Source: Marinomonas sp. CT5
GTDB lineage: Bacteria; Pseudomonadota; Gammaproteobacteria; Pseudomonadales; Marinomonadaceae
NCBI RefSeq assembly: GCF_018336975.1
Contig: NZ_CP025572.1
Location: 3,946,965 to 4,010,964 of the forward strand
DNA: 64,000 bases
Direction of reading: 5' to 3'
The number at the start of each line of letters is the position of its first letter. Position 1 is the first letter of the stretch. The translations under genes were made by a program, and so were the position numbers. Below, one piece after another: positions 37,088 to 45,308 of this stretch. The notes below the pieces were generated by a model. The model worked only from the letters and a program-made list of their open reading frames with translations. It made no database searches and was not told where the DNA came from.

Positions 37088-37942
37088 TTAGATCAATGAA
37101 CTGACAACATTGTATTTTTCACGAAACTGATCCCACACTGGCTTCACATCGGTAACCTTTTGCCCGGTAAAAATCTCAAAAGCATCGATACCTTGATAAA
37201 AAAACAAGTCAAAGCCTGAGACAATTTGTAGACCCTTTTTATTCGCTTCCACCAAAAACTCTGTATCCATTGGAGTATAAACAGCATCAAATGCCCATTT
37301 TTGACCTTGAATCAGTTCCGCAGACAATGGCATACCTGGGCTTTTCAAATGACCAACAGGAGTACAATTTACCAATCCATCCGCTTCAGCAGCGGCTGTC
37401 GCGACATCTTCTTTAGCAATAACACGGGCTTTATAGCCAGCCGCATTAATTGCATCAACGAGAGAACGTGCGCTGTGCTCATTCAAATCGGTAACCAATA
37501 GTTCGGTTGCCCCCACTTCAAACAAGGCAAAACCAATAGCTCGACCAACGCCACCCGCACCAACCATCAGAACCTTACCTGCCGGCACTTCCCCCACTCG
37601 CCCCTTATAACCACGAATAAATCCAGTATAATCCGTATTGAAAGCGCAAACTTTGCCGTCCTTTAGTAACAAGGTATTACTGGCTCCCACCTTCTTCACA
37701 GCATCGTTCACTTCATCCGCACTATCGATAGCAACCTGTTTATAAGGAAAAGTGACATTCGTACCGACAAACCCTAAAGCACGAATTTCAGCAAGCTTGG
37801 CGTTAAAGGACTCTGCAGTCTCGTCTTCAGGCACCTGTAACTGGTAATCCACAGGCAGCTGATTCAGTTCACCCAACATCATATGTAAAGAAGGGGATCG
37901 AGAAGCAGCAATAGCCTGACCAATTAAACCTAAATGTAACAT
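37088..37942 (-). CDS. aroE: Quinate/shikimate dehydrogenase (AroE family, NAD-type)
   Basis: A 284-residue AroE-family enzyme. It has the substrate serines in ASRSPSLHMMLG, the catalytic Lys in GTNVTFPYKQ, FNTDYTGF with the catalytic Asp, and GAGGVGRAIGFAL for the dinucleotide. The second Rossmann strand ends in LLVTDLNEHSA: an Asp where biosynthetic AroE has the NADPH-binding Asn-Arg, as in NAD-dependent catabolic enzymes. GGAG lies nine bases before the ATG at 37942. First gene of the leftward quinate group; the reaction gives 3-dehydroquinate or 3-dehydroshikimate. Confidence 0.9.
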   Translation of the reverse strand: MLHLGLIGQAIAASRSPSLHMMLGELNQLPVDYQLQVPEDETAESFNAKLAEIRALGFVGTNVTFPYKQVAIDSADEVNDAVKKVGASNTLLLKDGKVCAFNTDYTGFIRGYKGRVGEVPAGKVLMVGAGGVGRAIGFALFEVGATELLVTDLNEHSARSLVDAINAAGYKARVIAKEDVATAAAEADGLVNCTPVGHLKSPGMPLSAELIQGQKWAFDAVYTPMDTEFLVEANKKGLQIVSGFDLFFYQGIDAFEIFTGQKVTDVKPVWDQFREKYNVVSSLI

Positions 37943-38433
37943 TGTAGTTGTCTCCAACGTATTCCAAAAAAGAATGTCATAACGTTAATAATTAAGTAAT
38001 AAAAGATAAGAAACGCCATCACTGGCAAGATTTCAATGCTTCGATATATAGGTTTTCTAAGACAGCGTCCCTTGTTAAATCATATCGAAAGAATACGCGT
38101 CACACATACAAAAACGCTTCTTCTATCTTTGATAAAAGAAGCGTATAACAAAACTCGCACTTTGTTGTATGACAATTTGACATGTATTTTGATTGAAAAA
38201 ATTATATCAGTATTGGAAAGTTTAATAAGCAGTGAATACCAAAACAAACGAATCCTATACAAGCCGAGCTATCACGGTCTCTCACTATAAAAAAAATAGA
38301 ATACACGATCTCACTATTTCTTAAATAAACACAGAAATATAGTCCACATACAGAAAAGGCTGACAATTAATCCTTCAACTTGATTTCTTTGGTATTCACT
38401 TTTGATATAGTTTATAAAAAAACAGGAGGTCTT
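37943..38433. other. Intergenic region between the quinate group and the tandem-HTH regulator
   Basis: A 491-bp AT-rich divergent region. It should carry the promoters of the leftward quinate group and the rightward LysR/lig genes. Two overlapping short frames (38036-38290 plus, 38080-38262 minus) have no ribosome sites and no family resemblance, so I reject them. One clear hairpin is listed separately. Confidence 0.5.
38106..38144 (-). terminator. Minus-strand terminator-like hairpin upstream of the quinate group
   Basis: Leftward, ACGCTTCTT and AAGAAGCGT form a perfect 9-bp stem around a 13-base loop and are followed by TTTTTG. It lies about 165-200 bases before the quinate dehydrogenase start. 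It may be a leader attenuator, or it may stop transcripts arriving from the right. Confidence 0.5.
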
Positions 38434-39648
38434 ATGGAGATATCAATTCCCAACTTACGGCATCTGCGCGTATTCCTTGCGGTCGCAGAGCTAAAAAGTA
38501 TCACCCGAGCTTCTGAAAGTATCTTTTTATCTCAGCCTGCTATCACCCAAGCGATTGCCAAACTCGAGAGTTTATTAGGCGCATCACTCTTTGAACGCCA
38601 TTCTGATGGCATGTACCCCACCCAATCGGGTGAAGTCTGGCAAAAGCGTGTTAGTCGTGCCATCGACCACATTCAAACGGCCACACAAGACGTTGTAAAA
38701 GACACGACTCAAAAAGAACGCTCACCCAAAAACCTCATTGCCTTAATTAGTACAACACAATTAAGAGCGTTAATAGCGGTCAGCGAAGCGCAAAACTTCA
38801 GTATTGCGAGCCGAAATTTAGCTGTCTCACAGTCTTCTGTACATCGAGCTGCGCGAGACTTAGAGCGCTTACTTGGCGTGGTGTTATTTGAAAAAAACAG
38901 CCTTGGAACCAGTGCGACCAAAGCCGCGCAAACGTTGGCGAAAGCAACCAAATTGGCTTTCAGTGAATTACGTCAAGGTATTTACGAGATCAATGCCCTG
39001 CAATTCAAAGATGTCAGTACCATCACCATTGGCAGCATGCCTTTGGCGCGTATGACCATTCTGCCCAAATCCATTTTGCAGTTTAACGAGCGCCACCCTG
39101 ATGTGAATATTAATGTCACAGAAGGCCCTTATGCTGACTTACTTCATCACCTACGCCAAGGCGACATTGATATTATCTTAGGCGCTCTACGTTATCCGAC
39201 ACCTGCAGATGATGTGATTCAAGAAGAGTTGTGGTCACCACCATTATCCATAGTGGCTCGCAAAGGCCACCCTTTGATCAATCAAAATAACATTAGCGCT
39301 GAAGACCTAACACAGTTTGCTTGGGTGGTTCCCGCCAAAGGAACACCAACAAGACAAGCTTTCGAAGACATTTTCAAAGACGCCAATATTGCCTTACCAA
39401 CACGATTAGTTGAGTCCAGTTCGCAGATACTCATCCGTGAACTGTTAATTGAAAGTGATCGTTTAACTTTGATTTCAGCCAACCAAGTAGAGCGGGAAAT
39501 TAATATTGAATTACTCAATGTCATCAACTTTCCGTTGGAACATACCCGTCGCCCAATTGGCGTATGTGTGCGAAAAAGCTGGCTTCCGACAGTAACACAG
39601 TCACATTTTCTTAGTTTATTAAGAGATATTTCTGAGCGTTTCAGGTGA
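38434..39648 (+). CDS. LysR-type regulator with two tandem helix-turn-helix domains
   Basis: A 404-residue protein, about 100 longer than usual. The first LysR DNA-binding domain spans about 7-66 (NLRHLRVFLAVAELKSITRA, FLSQPAITQAIAKLESLLGA, LFER). A second complete one spans about 107-166 (TTQLRALIAVSEAQNFSIAS, VSQSSVHRAARDLERLLGVV, LFEK). A normal effector-binding domain follows (ITIGSMPLARMTILPKSILQ, GDIDIILGAL). AGGAGG before the ATG at 38434 fixes the start. It directly precedes ligC and probably controls the 4,5-cleavage genes. A remote resemblance of both halves argues for an old internal duplication rather than an assembly artefact. Confidence 0.88.
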   Translation: MEISIPNLRHLRVFLAVAELKSITRASESIFLSQPAITQAIAKLESLLGASLFERHSDGMYPTQSGEVWQKRVSRAIDHIQTATQDVVKDTTQKERSPKNLIALISTTQLRALIAVSEAQNFSIASRNLAVSQSSVHRAARDLERLLGVVLFEKNSLGTSATKAAQTLAKATKLAFSELRQGIYEINALQFKDVSTITIGSMPLARMTILPKSILQFNERHPDVNINVTEGPYADLLHHLRQGDIDIILGALRYPTPADDVIQEELWSPPLSIVARKGHPLINQNNISAEDLTQFAWVVPAKGTPTRQAFEDIFKDANIALPTRLVESSSQILIRELLIESDRLTLISANQVEREINIELLNVINFPLEHTRRPIGVCVRKSWLPTVTQSHFLSLLRDISERFR

Positions 39649-39799
39649 GATACCCAAAGACATCATTGCAAAAAATGAATAGCTTATGCGGTTTATGGAT
39701 TATCCCCACTAGATGTCGAATGTTAGATTTGTTAACAAGATAAAACCCAAATTTCGTTTAACAATAACGACAAGAGATTTAAAAAATAGGAGCAGACTA

Positions 39800-40747
39800 A
39801 TGAGAATTTGTATCGCTGGCGCATCTGGCGCTTTCGGCATGAAACACATGGACGCCATTGCGGCGATCGAAGGTGCAGAAGTCGTTTCTGTCGTTGGCAC
39901 AAAAATCGACGCTATTAAAGCTTTCGCTGAAGAGCGCGGTGTTCCTCACTACACCACTGACCTAGCAGAAAGCCTTGCTCGCGACGATGTTGATGCCGTC
40001 ATCCTAGCAACACCCACTCAGATGCATGCGGCACAAACCATTCAATGTCTTGAAGCTGGCAAACATGTGATGTCTGAAATCCCAATGGCAGACAATATTG
40101 AAGATGCTCGTAAAGTAGTGGAAGTTAAGAAGAAAACAGGTCTTGTTGCTATGGCCGGCCACACTCGTCGTTTCAACCCTTCCCATCAGTGGATTCACAA
40201 CAAGATTCAGGCTGGTGAATTAAACGTTCAACAAATGGACGTACAAACTTACTTCTTCCGTCGTTCAAACAAAAATGCTCTAGGCAAAGCCCGCTCTTGG
40301 ACAGACCATCTACTTTGGCACCATGCTTGCCACACTGTGGATTTATTCCAATATCAAACAGGTGAAACAGCGACTAAAGTACAAGGCCTTCAAGGCCCAA
40401 TTCATCCAGAACTTGGCATTGCCATGGACATGAGTATTGGCATGAAAGTACCAAACGGGGCAATTTGTACCCTGTCTTTGTCATTCAATAACGACGGCCC
40501 ATTCGGCACATTCTTCCGTTATATTTGTGACAATGGCACTTATATCGCCCGTTATGACGACCTATTTGATGGCAACGAAAATAAAATCGACCTTTCCGGT
40601 GTCGCTGTTTCAAATAACGGCATCGAACTACAAGATCGTGAATTTATTGCTGCTATCCAAGAAGGCCGTGCACCCAATGCTTGTGTGACACAGGCGATAG
40701 AAGCGATGGAAACATTACATCGTCTTGAAGAATGCCTAGAAGCCTAA
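39800..40747 (+). CDS. ligC: 4-Carboxy-2-hydroxymuconate-6-semialdehyde dehydrogenase
   Basis: LigC oxidises the hemiacetal of the LigAB ring-cleavage product to 2-pyrone-4,6-dicarboxylate with NADP. The 315-residue Gfo/Idh/MocA-family protein matches sphingomonad LigC throughout: GASGAFGMKHMDAI, VDAVILATPTQMHAAQ, GHTRRFNPSHQW, MDVQTYFFRR, ARSWTDHLLWHHACHTVDLF, ICTLSLSFNNDGPFGTFFRY. GGAG precedes the ATG at 39800. It is separated by about 10 kb from ligAB and follows the tandem-HTH LysR gene. Confidence 0.94.
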   Translation: MRICIAGASGAFGMKHMDAIAAIEGAEVVSVVGTKIDAIKAFAEERGVPHYTTDLAESLARDDVDAVILATPTQMHAAQTIQCLEAGKHVMSEIPMADNIEDARKVVEVKKKTGLVAMAGHTRRFNPSHQWIHNKIQAGELNVQQMDVQTYFFRRSNKNALGKARSWTDHLLWHHACHTVDLFQYQTGETATKVQGLQGPIHPELGIAMDMSIGMKVPNGAICTLSLSFNNDGPFGTFFRYICDNGTYIARYDDLFDGNENKIDLSGVAVSNNGIELQDREFIAAIQEGRAPNACVTQAIEAMETLHRLEECLEA

Positions 40748-40784
40748 GTCACAATGTTCTAAAGTGACTCAACAACACGCAAAT

Positions 40785-40808
40785 AGGGAGCTTCGGCTCC
40801 CTGTTTTT
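40785..40808 (+). terminator. Terminator between ligC and the aldo/keto reductase
   Basis: GGGAGC-TTCG-GCTCCC is a 6-bp GC stem closed by the extra-stable C(UUCG)G tetraloop, with GTTTTT after it. It lies 40 bases past ligC and 16 before the next start, so it should lower or end read-through. Confidence 0.8.
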
Positions 40809-40823
40809 ATGAAGGATATTGTT

Positions 40824-41804
40824 ATGTCAAAACACCCACACCTAGCAAACCCCAATATCGGTTTAGGCTGCATGAACCTCTCTCATGCTTATGGCTCTCC
40901 CGTAGCAGAAGAGCAAGCGATCAAAGCACTTCATCAAGCCTTCGAAATGGGTTACCGTCATTTTGATACGGCCACACTATACGGCGGTGGTAAAAATGAG
41001 CTATTAGTTGGCAAGGCACTGAAAGACCGCCGAAATGAATTCTTCCTCGCCAGTAAATGCGGTATGGCAATGGTAGACGGCAAAAAAGAGATCAATGGCC
41101 GACCAGAGAACATTCGCCAACAATGTGAAGACAGTCTAAAACGCCTACAAACAGACCACATCGATTTATATTATTTGCATCGCCGCGACTTCAATGTGCC
41201 AATCGAAGAAACTGTTGGCGCATTAGGAGATCTAGTAAAAGAAGGCAAGATCGGCGCGGTAGGTTTGTCAGAAGTCTCGGCTGATACATTAACCCGTGCC
41301 CATAACGAATTTCCAATTACAGCCATTCAATCCGAATATTCTTTATGGACACGTAATCCTGAAATTGCCGTGCTAGAAGCCTGTAAACAACTCGGTATTA
41401 CCTTTGTTGCTTTTAGCCCATTAGCACGTGGGTTCTTAACCGGCACCTTAAAAGACGTTGCCGATTTAGAAACCAAAGATATTCGTAACAACATGCCACG
41501 CTTCAATGCCGAGCATTATCCAAATAACCTTGCCCTGTTAAACGACTACTTTGCCCTTGCCAAAGACATTGGCTGCACCCCATCGCAACTGGCTTTGGCT
41601 TGGCTGACAGCAAAAGATGAAAACATTGTCCCTATCCCAGGTACTCGCTCGGTTAATCATATGAAAGACAATTTTGAAGCCGCGCAGTTAAAATTGGATA
41701 CTAAACAAGTAAGTTTGTTGGATGAAATGATTAATCAACATAATGTCCATGGCCCACGCTATACAGAAGCACAACAAGCAGAAATAGACACTGAAGAATT
41801 CTAA
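40824..41804 (+). CDS. Aldo/keto reductase
   Basis: A 326-residue (beta/alpha)8 reductase. The catalytic tetrad is in place: Asp in FDTATLYG with its Tyr, Lys in LASKCGM and His in DLYYLHRRD. The C-terminal NADPH-binding part has IVPIPGTRSVNHMKDN. It belongs to the AKR11/13-like group that reduces aldehydes and ketones; the substrate is unknown. It follows ligC behind a strong terminator, so it may be expressed separately. GAAGGA lies before the ATG at 40824. A side role in handling pathway semialdehydes is speculation. Confidence 0.88.
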   Translation: MSKHPHLANPNIGLGCMNLSHAYGSPVAEEQAIKALHQAFEMGYRHFDTATLYGGGKNELLVGKALKDRRNEFFLASKCGMAMVDGKKEINGRPENIRQQCEDSLKRLQTDHIDLYYLHRRDFNVPIEETVGALGDLVKEGKIGAVGLSEVSADTLTRAHNEFPITAIQSEYSLWTRNPEIAVLEACKQLGITFVAFSPLARGFLTGTLKDVADLETKDIRNNMPRFNAEHYPNNLALLNDYFALAKDIGCTPSQLALAWLTAKDENIVPIPGTRSVNHMKDNFEAAQLKLDTKQVSLLDEMINQHNVHGPRYTEAQQAEIDTEEF

Positions 41805-41814
41805 CGTCAAATAG

Positions 41815-41853
41815 AAAAGCCCTTTTACTATTACGTCCAGTAAAAGGGCTTTT
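41815..41853. terminator. Bidirectional terminator between convergent genes
   Basis: AAAAGCCCTTTTACT and AGTAAAAGGGCTTTT form a perfect 15-bp stem with A and T tracts on both sides. It ends the aldo/keto reductase gene and the leftward pyc operon. Confidence 0.88.
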
Positions 41854-41894
41854 GTTGTTTAAACGTCGTTCTTCAATATTACTCGCCGTTGGGC

Positions 41895-43703
41895 TTAGAC
41901 AATCTCAATCAGCATTTCACCCGGTGTGACTCGATCGCCTTTTTTCACATAAACGCCTTTTACCGTACCTGCCACATTGGCATGCACTTCGGTTTCCATC
42001 TTCATGGCTTCTGTCACCAACACAGCTTGACCAGCAGTGACTGTATCTCCTTCTTGAACCAAGACATCAATGATATTACCCGGCATTGCCGCACTAACGT
42101 GGCCAGGCTCTGAAGCTCGAGTACGGCCAGCGCCACCTTCCGCAACGTATTCGTTCAGAGATTCAAAAACCACTTCTTCTGGCATACCGTCTAAAGACAA
42201 GTACAACTTACGTTTACCTACACCAAAATCACCAACCCCCGTGATTTCCACGTTATAGACTTCTCCGTGTACGTCGATCTTAAACTCGGTCGCCAAGCCA
42301 CCCGCCGCCGCACCTTGGCCTGCTTGCTCTGGTGGTAACAAGACCTCTGGAACCAAGTTTCCATCGGCACGCTGTTGTAAAAACTCACGACCTAACTCAG
42401 GAAACATAGCAAAAGTCAGTACATCTTCTTCTGATGTAGCCAATTCACCAATTTCATTACGCAACTTATAAAGCTCTGGTGATAAAGAATCGGCTGGGCG
42501 AGCATCGTTAACCGACTCATTGCCAACCGCCTTTTTCTGTACCTCGGCATTCACAGCAGCAGGCGGCTGACCATATCCACCTAATAAATAACGCTTTACT
42601 TCATTGGTGATGGTTTTATAGCGCTGACCCGCCAATACGTTATAAACCGCTTGAGTCCCCACAATTTGTGATGTTGGGGTCACCAATGGAGGGTAACCGA
42701 GATCGGCGCGCACACGAGGAATTTCGTCAAATACCTCTCGGATCTTGTCTAAAGCATTTTGTTCTTTCAGCTGATTTGCCAAATTCGACATCATGCCGCC
42801 CGGTACTTGGTTGATTTGTACCGACACATCTTCACGCGTAAACTCACTTTCGAATTGATGGTATTTTTTACGCACTTCTCGAAAGTAATCAGCAATCTCA
42901 GACAACAAGGCCAAATCCAGTCCAGTATCATAGTCCGTATCTTTTAAAGCTGCGACCTGTGACTCGGTAGCAGGATGACTCGTACCGCTAGCAAATGATG
43001 AAACCGCTGTATCAATACGGTCTGCCCCCGCTTCAATGGCTTTCAGCTGACACAAAGGCGCCAAACCAGACGTTGAGTGACTATGAACCACCAGTGGCAA
43101 ATCGACTGCCTCTTTAATCGCTTTAACCAGATCAAATGTGGCGTACGGAGTTAATAGACCCGCCATATCTTTAATGGCAATAGAATCCGCGCCCATGGCT
43201 TGCATGGCTTTGGCTTGCTCAACAAACAAAGCTGGCGTATGTACTGGGCTAGTCGTATAACAAATCGTGCCTTGCGCATGTTTACCGGCTTTTTTCACCG
43301 CTTTCATCGCGGTTTCAATATTGCGCAGATCATTGAGGGCATCAAAAACACGGAACACGTCGATGCCGTTGTCCGCCGCTTTTTGCACAAAGGCTTCCAC
43401 CACGTCATCAGCATAATGACGATAACCGAGAAGGTTCTGACCACGCAGCAGCATTTGTAAACGAGTATTTGGCAAAGCCGCACGCAATTGACGTAGACGC
43501 TCCCAAGGGTCTTCTTTTAAAAAGCGTACGCACGCATCAAATGTCGCCCCGCCCCACACTTCCAGAGACCAAAAGCCCACTTGGTCGAGTTTCTCACAAA
43601 TTGGTAGCATATCCTCTGTGCGCATACGCGTTGCAATAAGTGATTGGTGAGCATCACGCAAGGTAACATCTGTCACTTCTATTTTTTGCTTAACTTGACT
43701 CAT
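41895..43703 (-). CDS. pycB: Pyruvate carboxylase subunit B (carboxyltransferase plus biotin carrier)
   Basis: A 602-residue protein that transfers CO2 from carboxybiotin to pyruvate, forming oxaloacetate. It begins with a DUF849-free HMGL-like carboxyltransferase barrel (VTDVTLRDAHQSLIATRMRT, QNLLGYRHYADD, DSIAIKDMAGLLTPY, LPLVVHSHSTSGLAP with the metal histidines), then the conserved PYC_OADA region (QVPGGMMSNL) and a C-terminal carrier with biotinyl-Lys568 in EAMKMETE. An oxaloacetate decarboxylase role is excluded by the absence of membrane beta and gamma subunits and by the adjacent pycA. Operon partner of pycA, 17 bases downstream. Confidence 0.9.
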   Translation of the reverse strand: MSQVKQKIEVTDVTLRDAHQSLIATRMRTEDMLPICEKLDQVGFWSLEVWGGATFDACVRFLKEDPWERLRQLRAALPNTRLQMLLRGQNLLGYRHYADDVVEAFVQKAADNGIDVFRVFDALNDLRNIETAMKAVKKAGKHAQGTICYTTSPVHTPALFVEQAKAMQAMGADSIAIKDMAGLLTPYATFDLVKAIKEAVDLPLVVHSHSTSGLAPLCQLKAIEAGADRIDTAVSSFASGTSHPATESQVAALKDTDYDTGLDLALLSEIADYFREVRKKYHQFESEFTREDVSVQINQVPGGMMSNLANQLKEQNALDKIREVFDEIPRVRADLGYPPLVTPTSQIVGTQAVYNVLAGQRYKTITNEVKRYLLGGYGQPPAAVNAEVQKKAVGNESVNDARPADSLSPELYKLRNEIGELATSEEDVLTFAMFPELGREFLQQRADGNLVPEVLLPPEQAGQGAAAGGLATEFKIDVHGEVYNVEITGVGDFGVGKRKLYLSLDGMPEEVVFESLNEYVAEGGAGRTRASEPGHVSAAMPGNIIDVLVQEGDTVTAGQAVLVTEAMKMETEVHANVAGTVKGVYVKKGDRVTPGEMLIEIV

Positions 43704-43720
43704 TTTCTTCCTCCTGCGGA

Positions 43721-45136
43721 TTATCGACCAACATGCGCGGCAATGGCTGCGGCAAGTACGAGTGCTATATCACTTGGATCACGTTTAACGGAATAATTTA
43801 ATAATTCAGGGTGCGCTGGAACAAACCCAGTGTTGAATTCCCCCTTAATAAAATCTGGGTGTTTAAGGATTTGCTGATAATAATTGGCGGTGGTTTTAAT
43901 GCCATGCAAACGCATATCATCAATGGCACGGCGACCACGCGCAACCATCTCATCCCATGTCAACGCCCACACCACTAGCTTCAAACACATGGAGTCAAAA
44001 TAAGGAGGAATGTCATAACCTGTATAAATTGCGGTATCAACACGAACCCCTGGGCCACCCGGTGCATAGTAGTGAGTGATACGACCAAAACTCGGTAAGA
44101 AATCGTTTTTCGGATCTTCCGCATTGATACGGAATTGCATCGCATAACCACGGTAGCCGATGTCTTCTTGGCGGAAACTAAGAGGTAAGCCAGCAGCAAT
44201 ACGCAATTGCTCCCGGACAATATCAACACCGGTAATTTGCTCGGTAATCGTGTGCTCTACCTGAACCCGTGTATTCATTTCCATGAAATAGACTTCATTG
44301 CCAGACAACAAGAACTCCACCGTGCCGGCATTGACATAACCAACCGCTTTGGCCGCCCTTACCGCAAGATCACAAATATATTGGCGTTGCTCTGGAGTCA
44401 GTTGAGGGCTTGGAGCAATTTCGATCAGCTTTTGGTTGCGGCGCTGAATCGAGCAGTCACGTTCATACAAATGAATCGCACTACCCTGAGAATCCGCCAA
44501 TACTTGGACTTCAATATGGCAAGGATCGACAATGCATTTTTCTAAAAATACTTCCGCAGAACCAAAAGCCTTGGTCGCTTCCGAGATCACCCTAGGATAT
44601 TGAGACGTTAATTCTTCTGGGGTATCACAACGGCGAATGCCACGACCACCACCGCCAGAAGTCGCCTTAATCATTACAGGGTAACCAATTTCTCCTGCTA
44701 AAGTTAAAGCCTCATCAAGATTCTCTAAGTTACCTTCTGAGCCTGGTGTCACCGGAATTCCAGCAGCACGCATGCTGTCACGCGCCTGTGTTTTATCCCC
44801 CATTTTATGAATGACAGATGAGTGAGGCCCAATAAAAGCGACACCTTTTTGTTCACACAATTCAGCAAAATGCGCATTTTCAGACAAAAATCCATAACCG
44901 GGATGAATCGCATCACAACCCGTTTCTATGGCTAAGTTCACTAGACGCAAAGGGTCTAAATAACCGGCAAGTGGATCATCGCCTAACGAATAAGACTCGT
45001 CTGCACGTTTAACATGTAGAGCATATCGATCCGGTTCCGTAAATATCGCAACAGAGCGAATCCCAGCCTCTGAGCAAGCGCGAATGATACGAACCGCAAT
45101 CTCGCCTCGGTTTGCAATCAACACTTTTTTTAACAT
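43721..45136 (-). CDS. pycA: Pyruvate carboxylase subunit A (biotin carboxylase)
   Basis: A 471-residue ATP-grasp biotin carboxylase that carboxylates the biotin on PycB. Motifs: KVLIANRGEIAVRIIRAC at the start, AIHPGYGFLSENAHFAELC, MIKATSGGGGRGIRRC (glycine-rich ATP loop), the EKCIVDPCHIEVQV segment and FMEMNTRVQVEHTITEQITG. It is a little longer than AccC because of the two-subunit pyruvate carboxylase group, as in Pseudomonas. AAGGAG precedes the start. It diverges from a LysR regulator 172 bases away. Confidence 0.92.
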   Translation of the reverse strand: MLKKVLIANRGEIAVRIIRACSEAGIRSVAIFTEPDRYALHVKRADESYSLGDDPLAGYLDPLRLVNLAIETGCDAIHPGYGFLSENAHFAELCEQKGVAFIGPHSSVIHKMGDKTQARDSMRAAGIPVTPGSEGNLENLDEALTLAGEIGYPVMIKATSGGGGRGIRRCDTPEELTSQYPRVISEATKAFGSAEVFLEKCIVDPCHIEVQVLADSQGSAIHLYERDCSIQRRNQKLIEIAPSPQLTPEQRQYICDLAVRAAKAVGYVNAGTVEFLLSGNEVYFMEMNTRVQVEHTITEQITGVDIVREQLRIAAGLPLSFRQEDIGYRGYAMQFRINAEDPKNDFLPSFGRITHYYAPGGPGVRVDTAIYTGYDIPPYFDSMCLKLVVWALTWDEMVARGRRAIDDMRLHGIKTTANYYQQILKHPDFIKGEFNTGFVPAHPELLNYSVKRDPSDIALVLAAAIAAHVGR

Positions 45137-45308
45137 GAGTCACTCCTTTCTTATTAAAAGAAACCTATTCACGAGGTGACGAGTACAGCCGCCGTGTAAA
45201 TGTCTCTGAATATTCAGACTACTCAAAGATTAACCAAAGTAAAAATTGATATTACGACAATTATGTATAAGGTATACGTGATGGATAGAAGATGAGAAAA
45301 CAAAAACA

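Noticed and set aside
38036..38290. Short frames on both strands in the quinate/LysR gap
   Set aside because: They overlap each other, lack ribosome sites and look like AT-rich translation noise.
41895..43703. Oxaloacetate decarboxylase alpha subunit
   Set aside because: No membrane beta or gamma subunits nearby; pairing with a biotin carboxylase gene and a LysR gene fits two-subunit pyruvate carboxylase.
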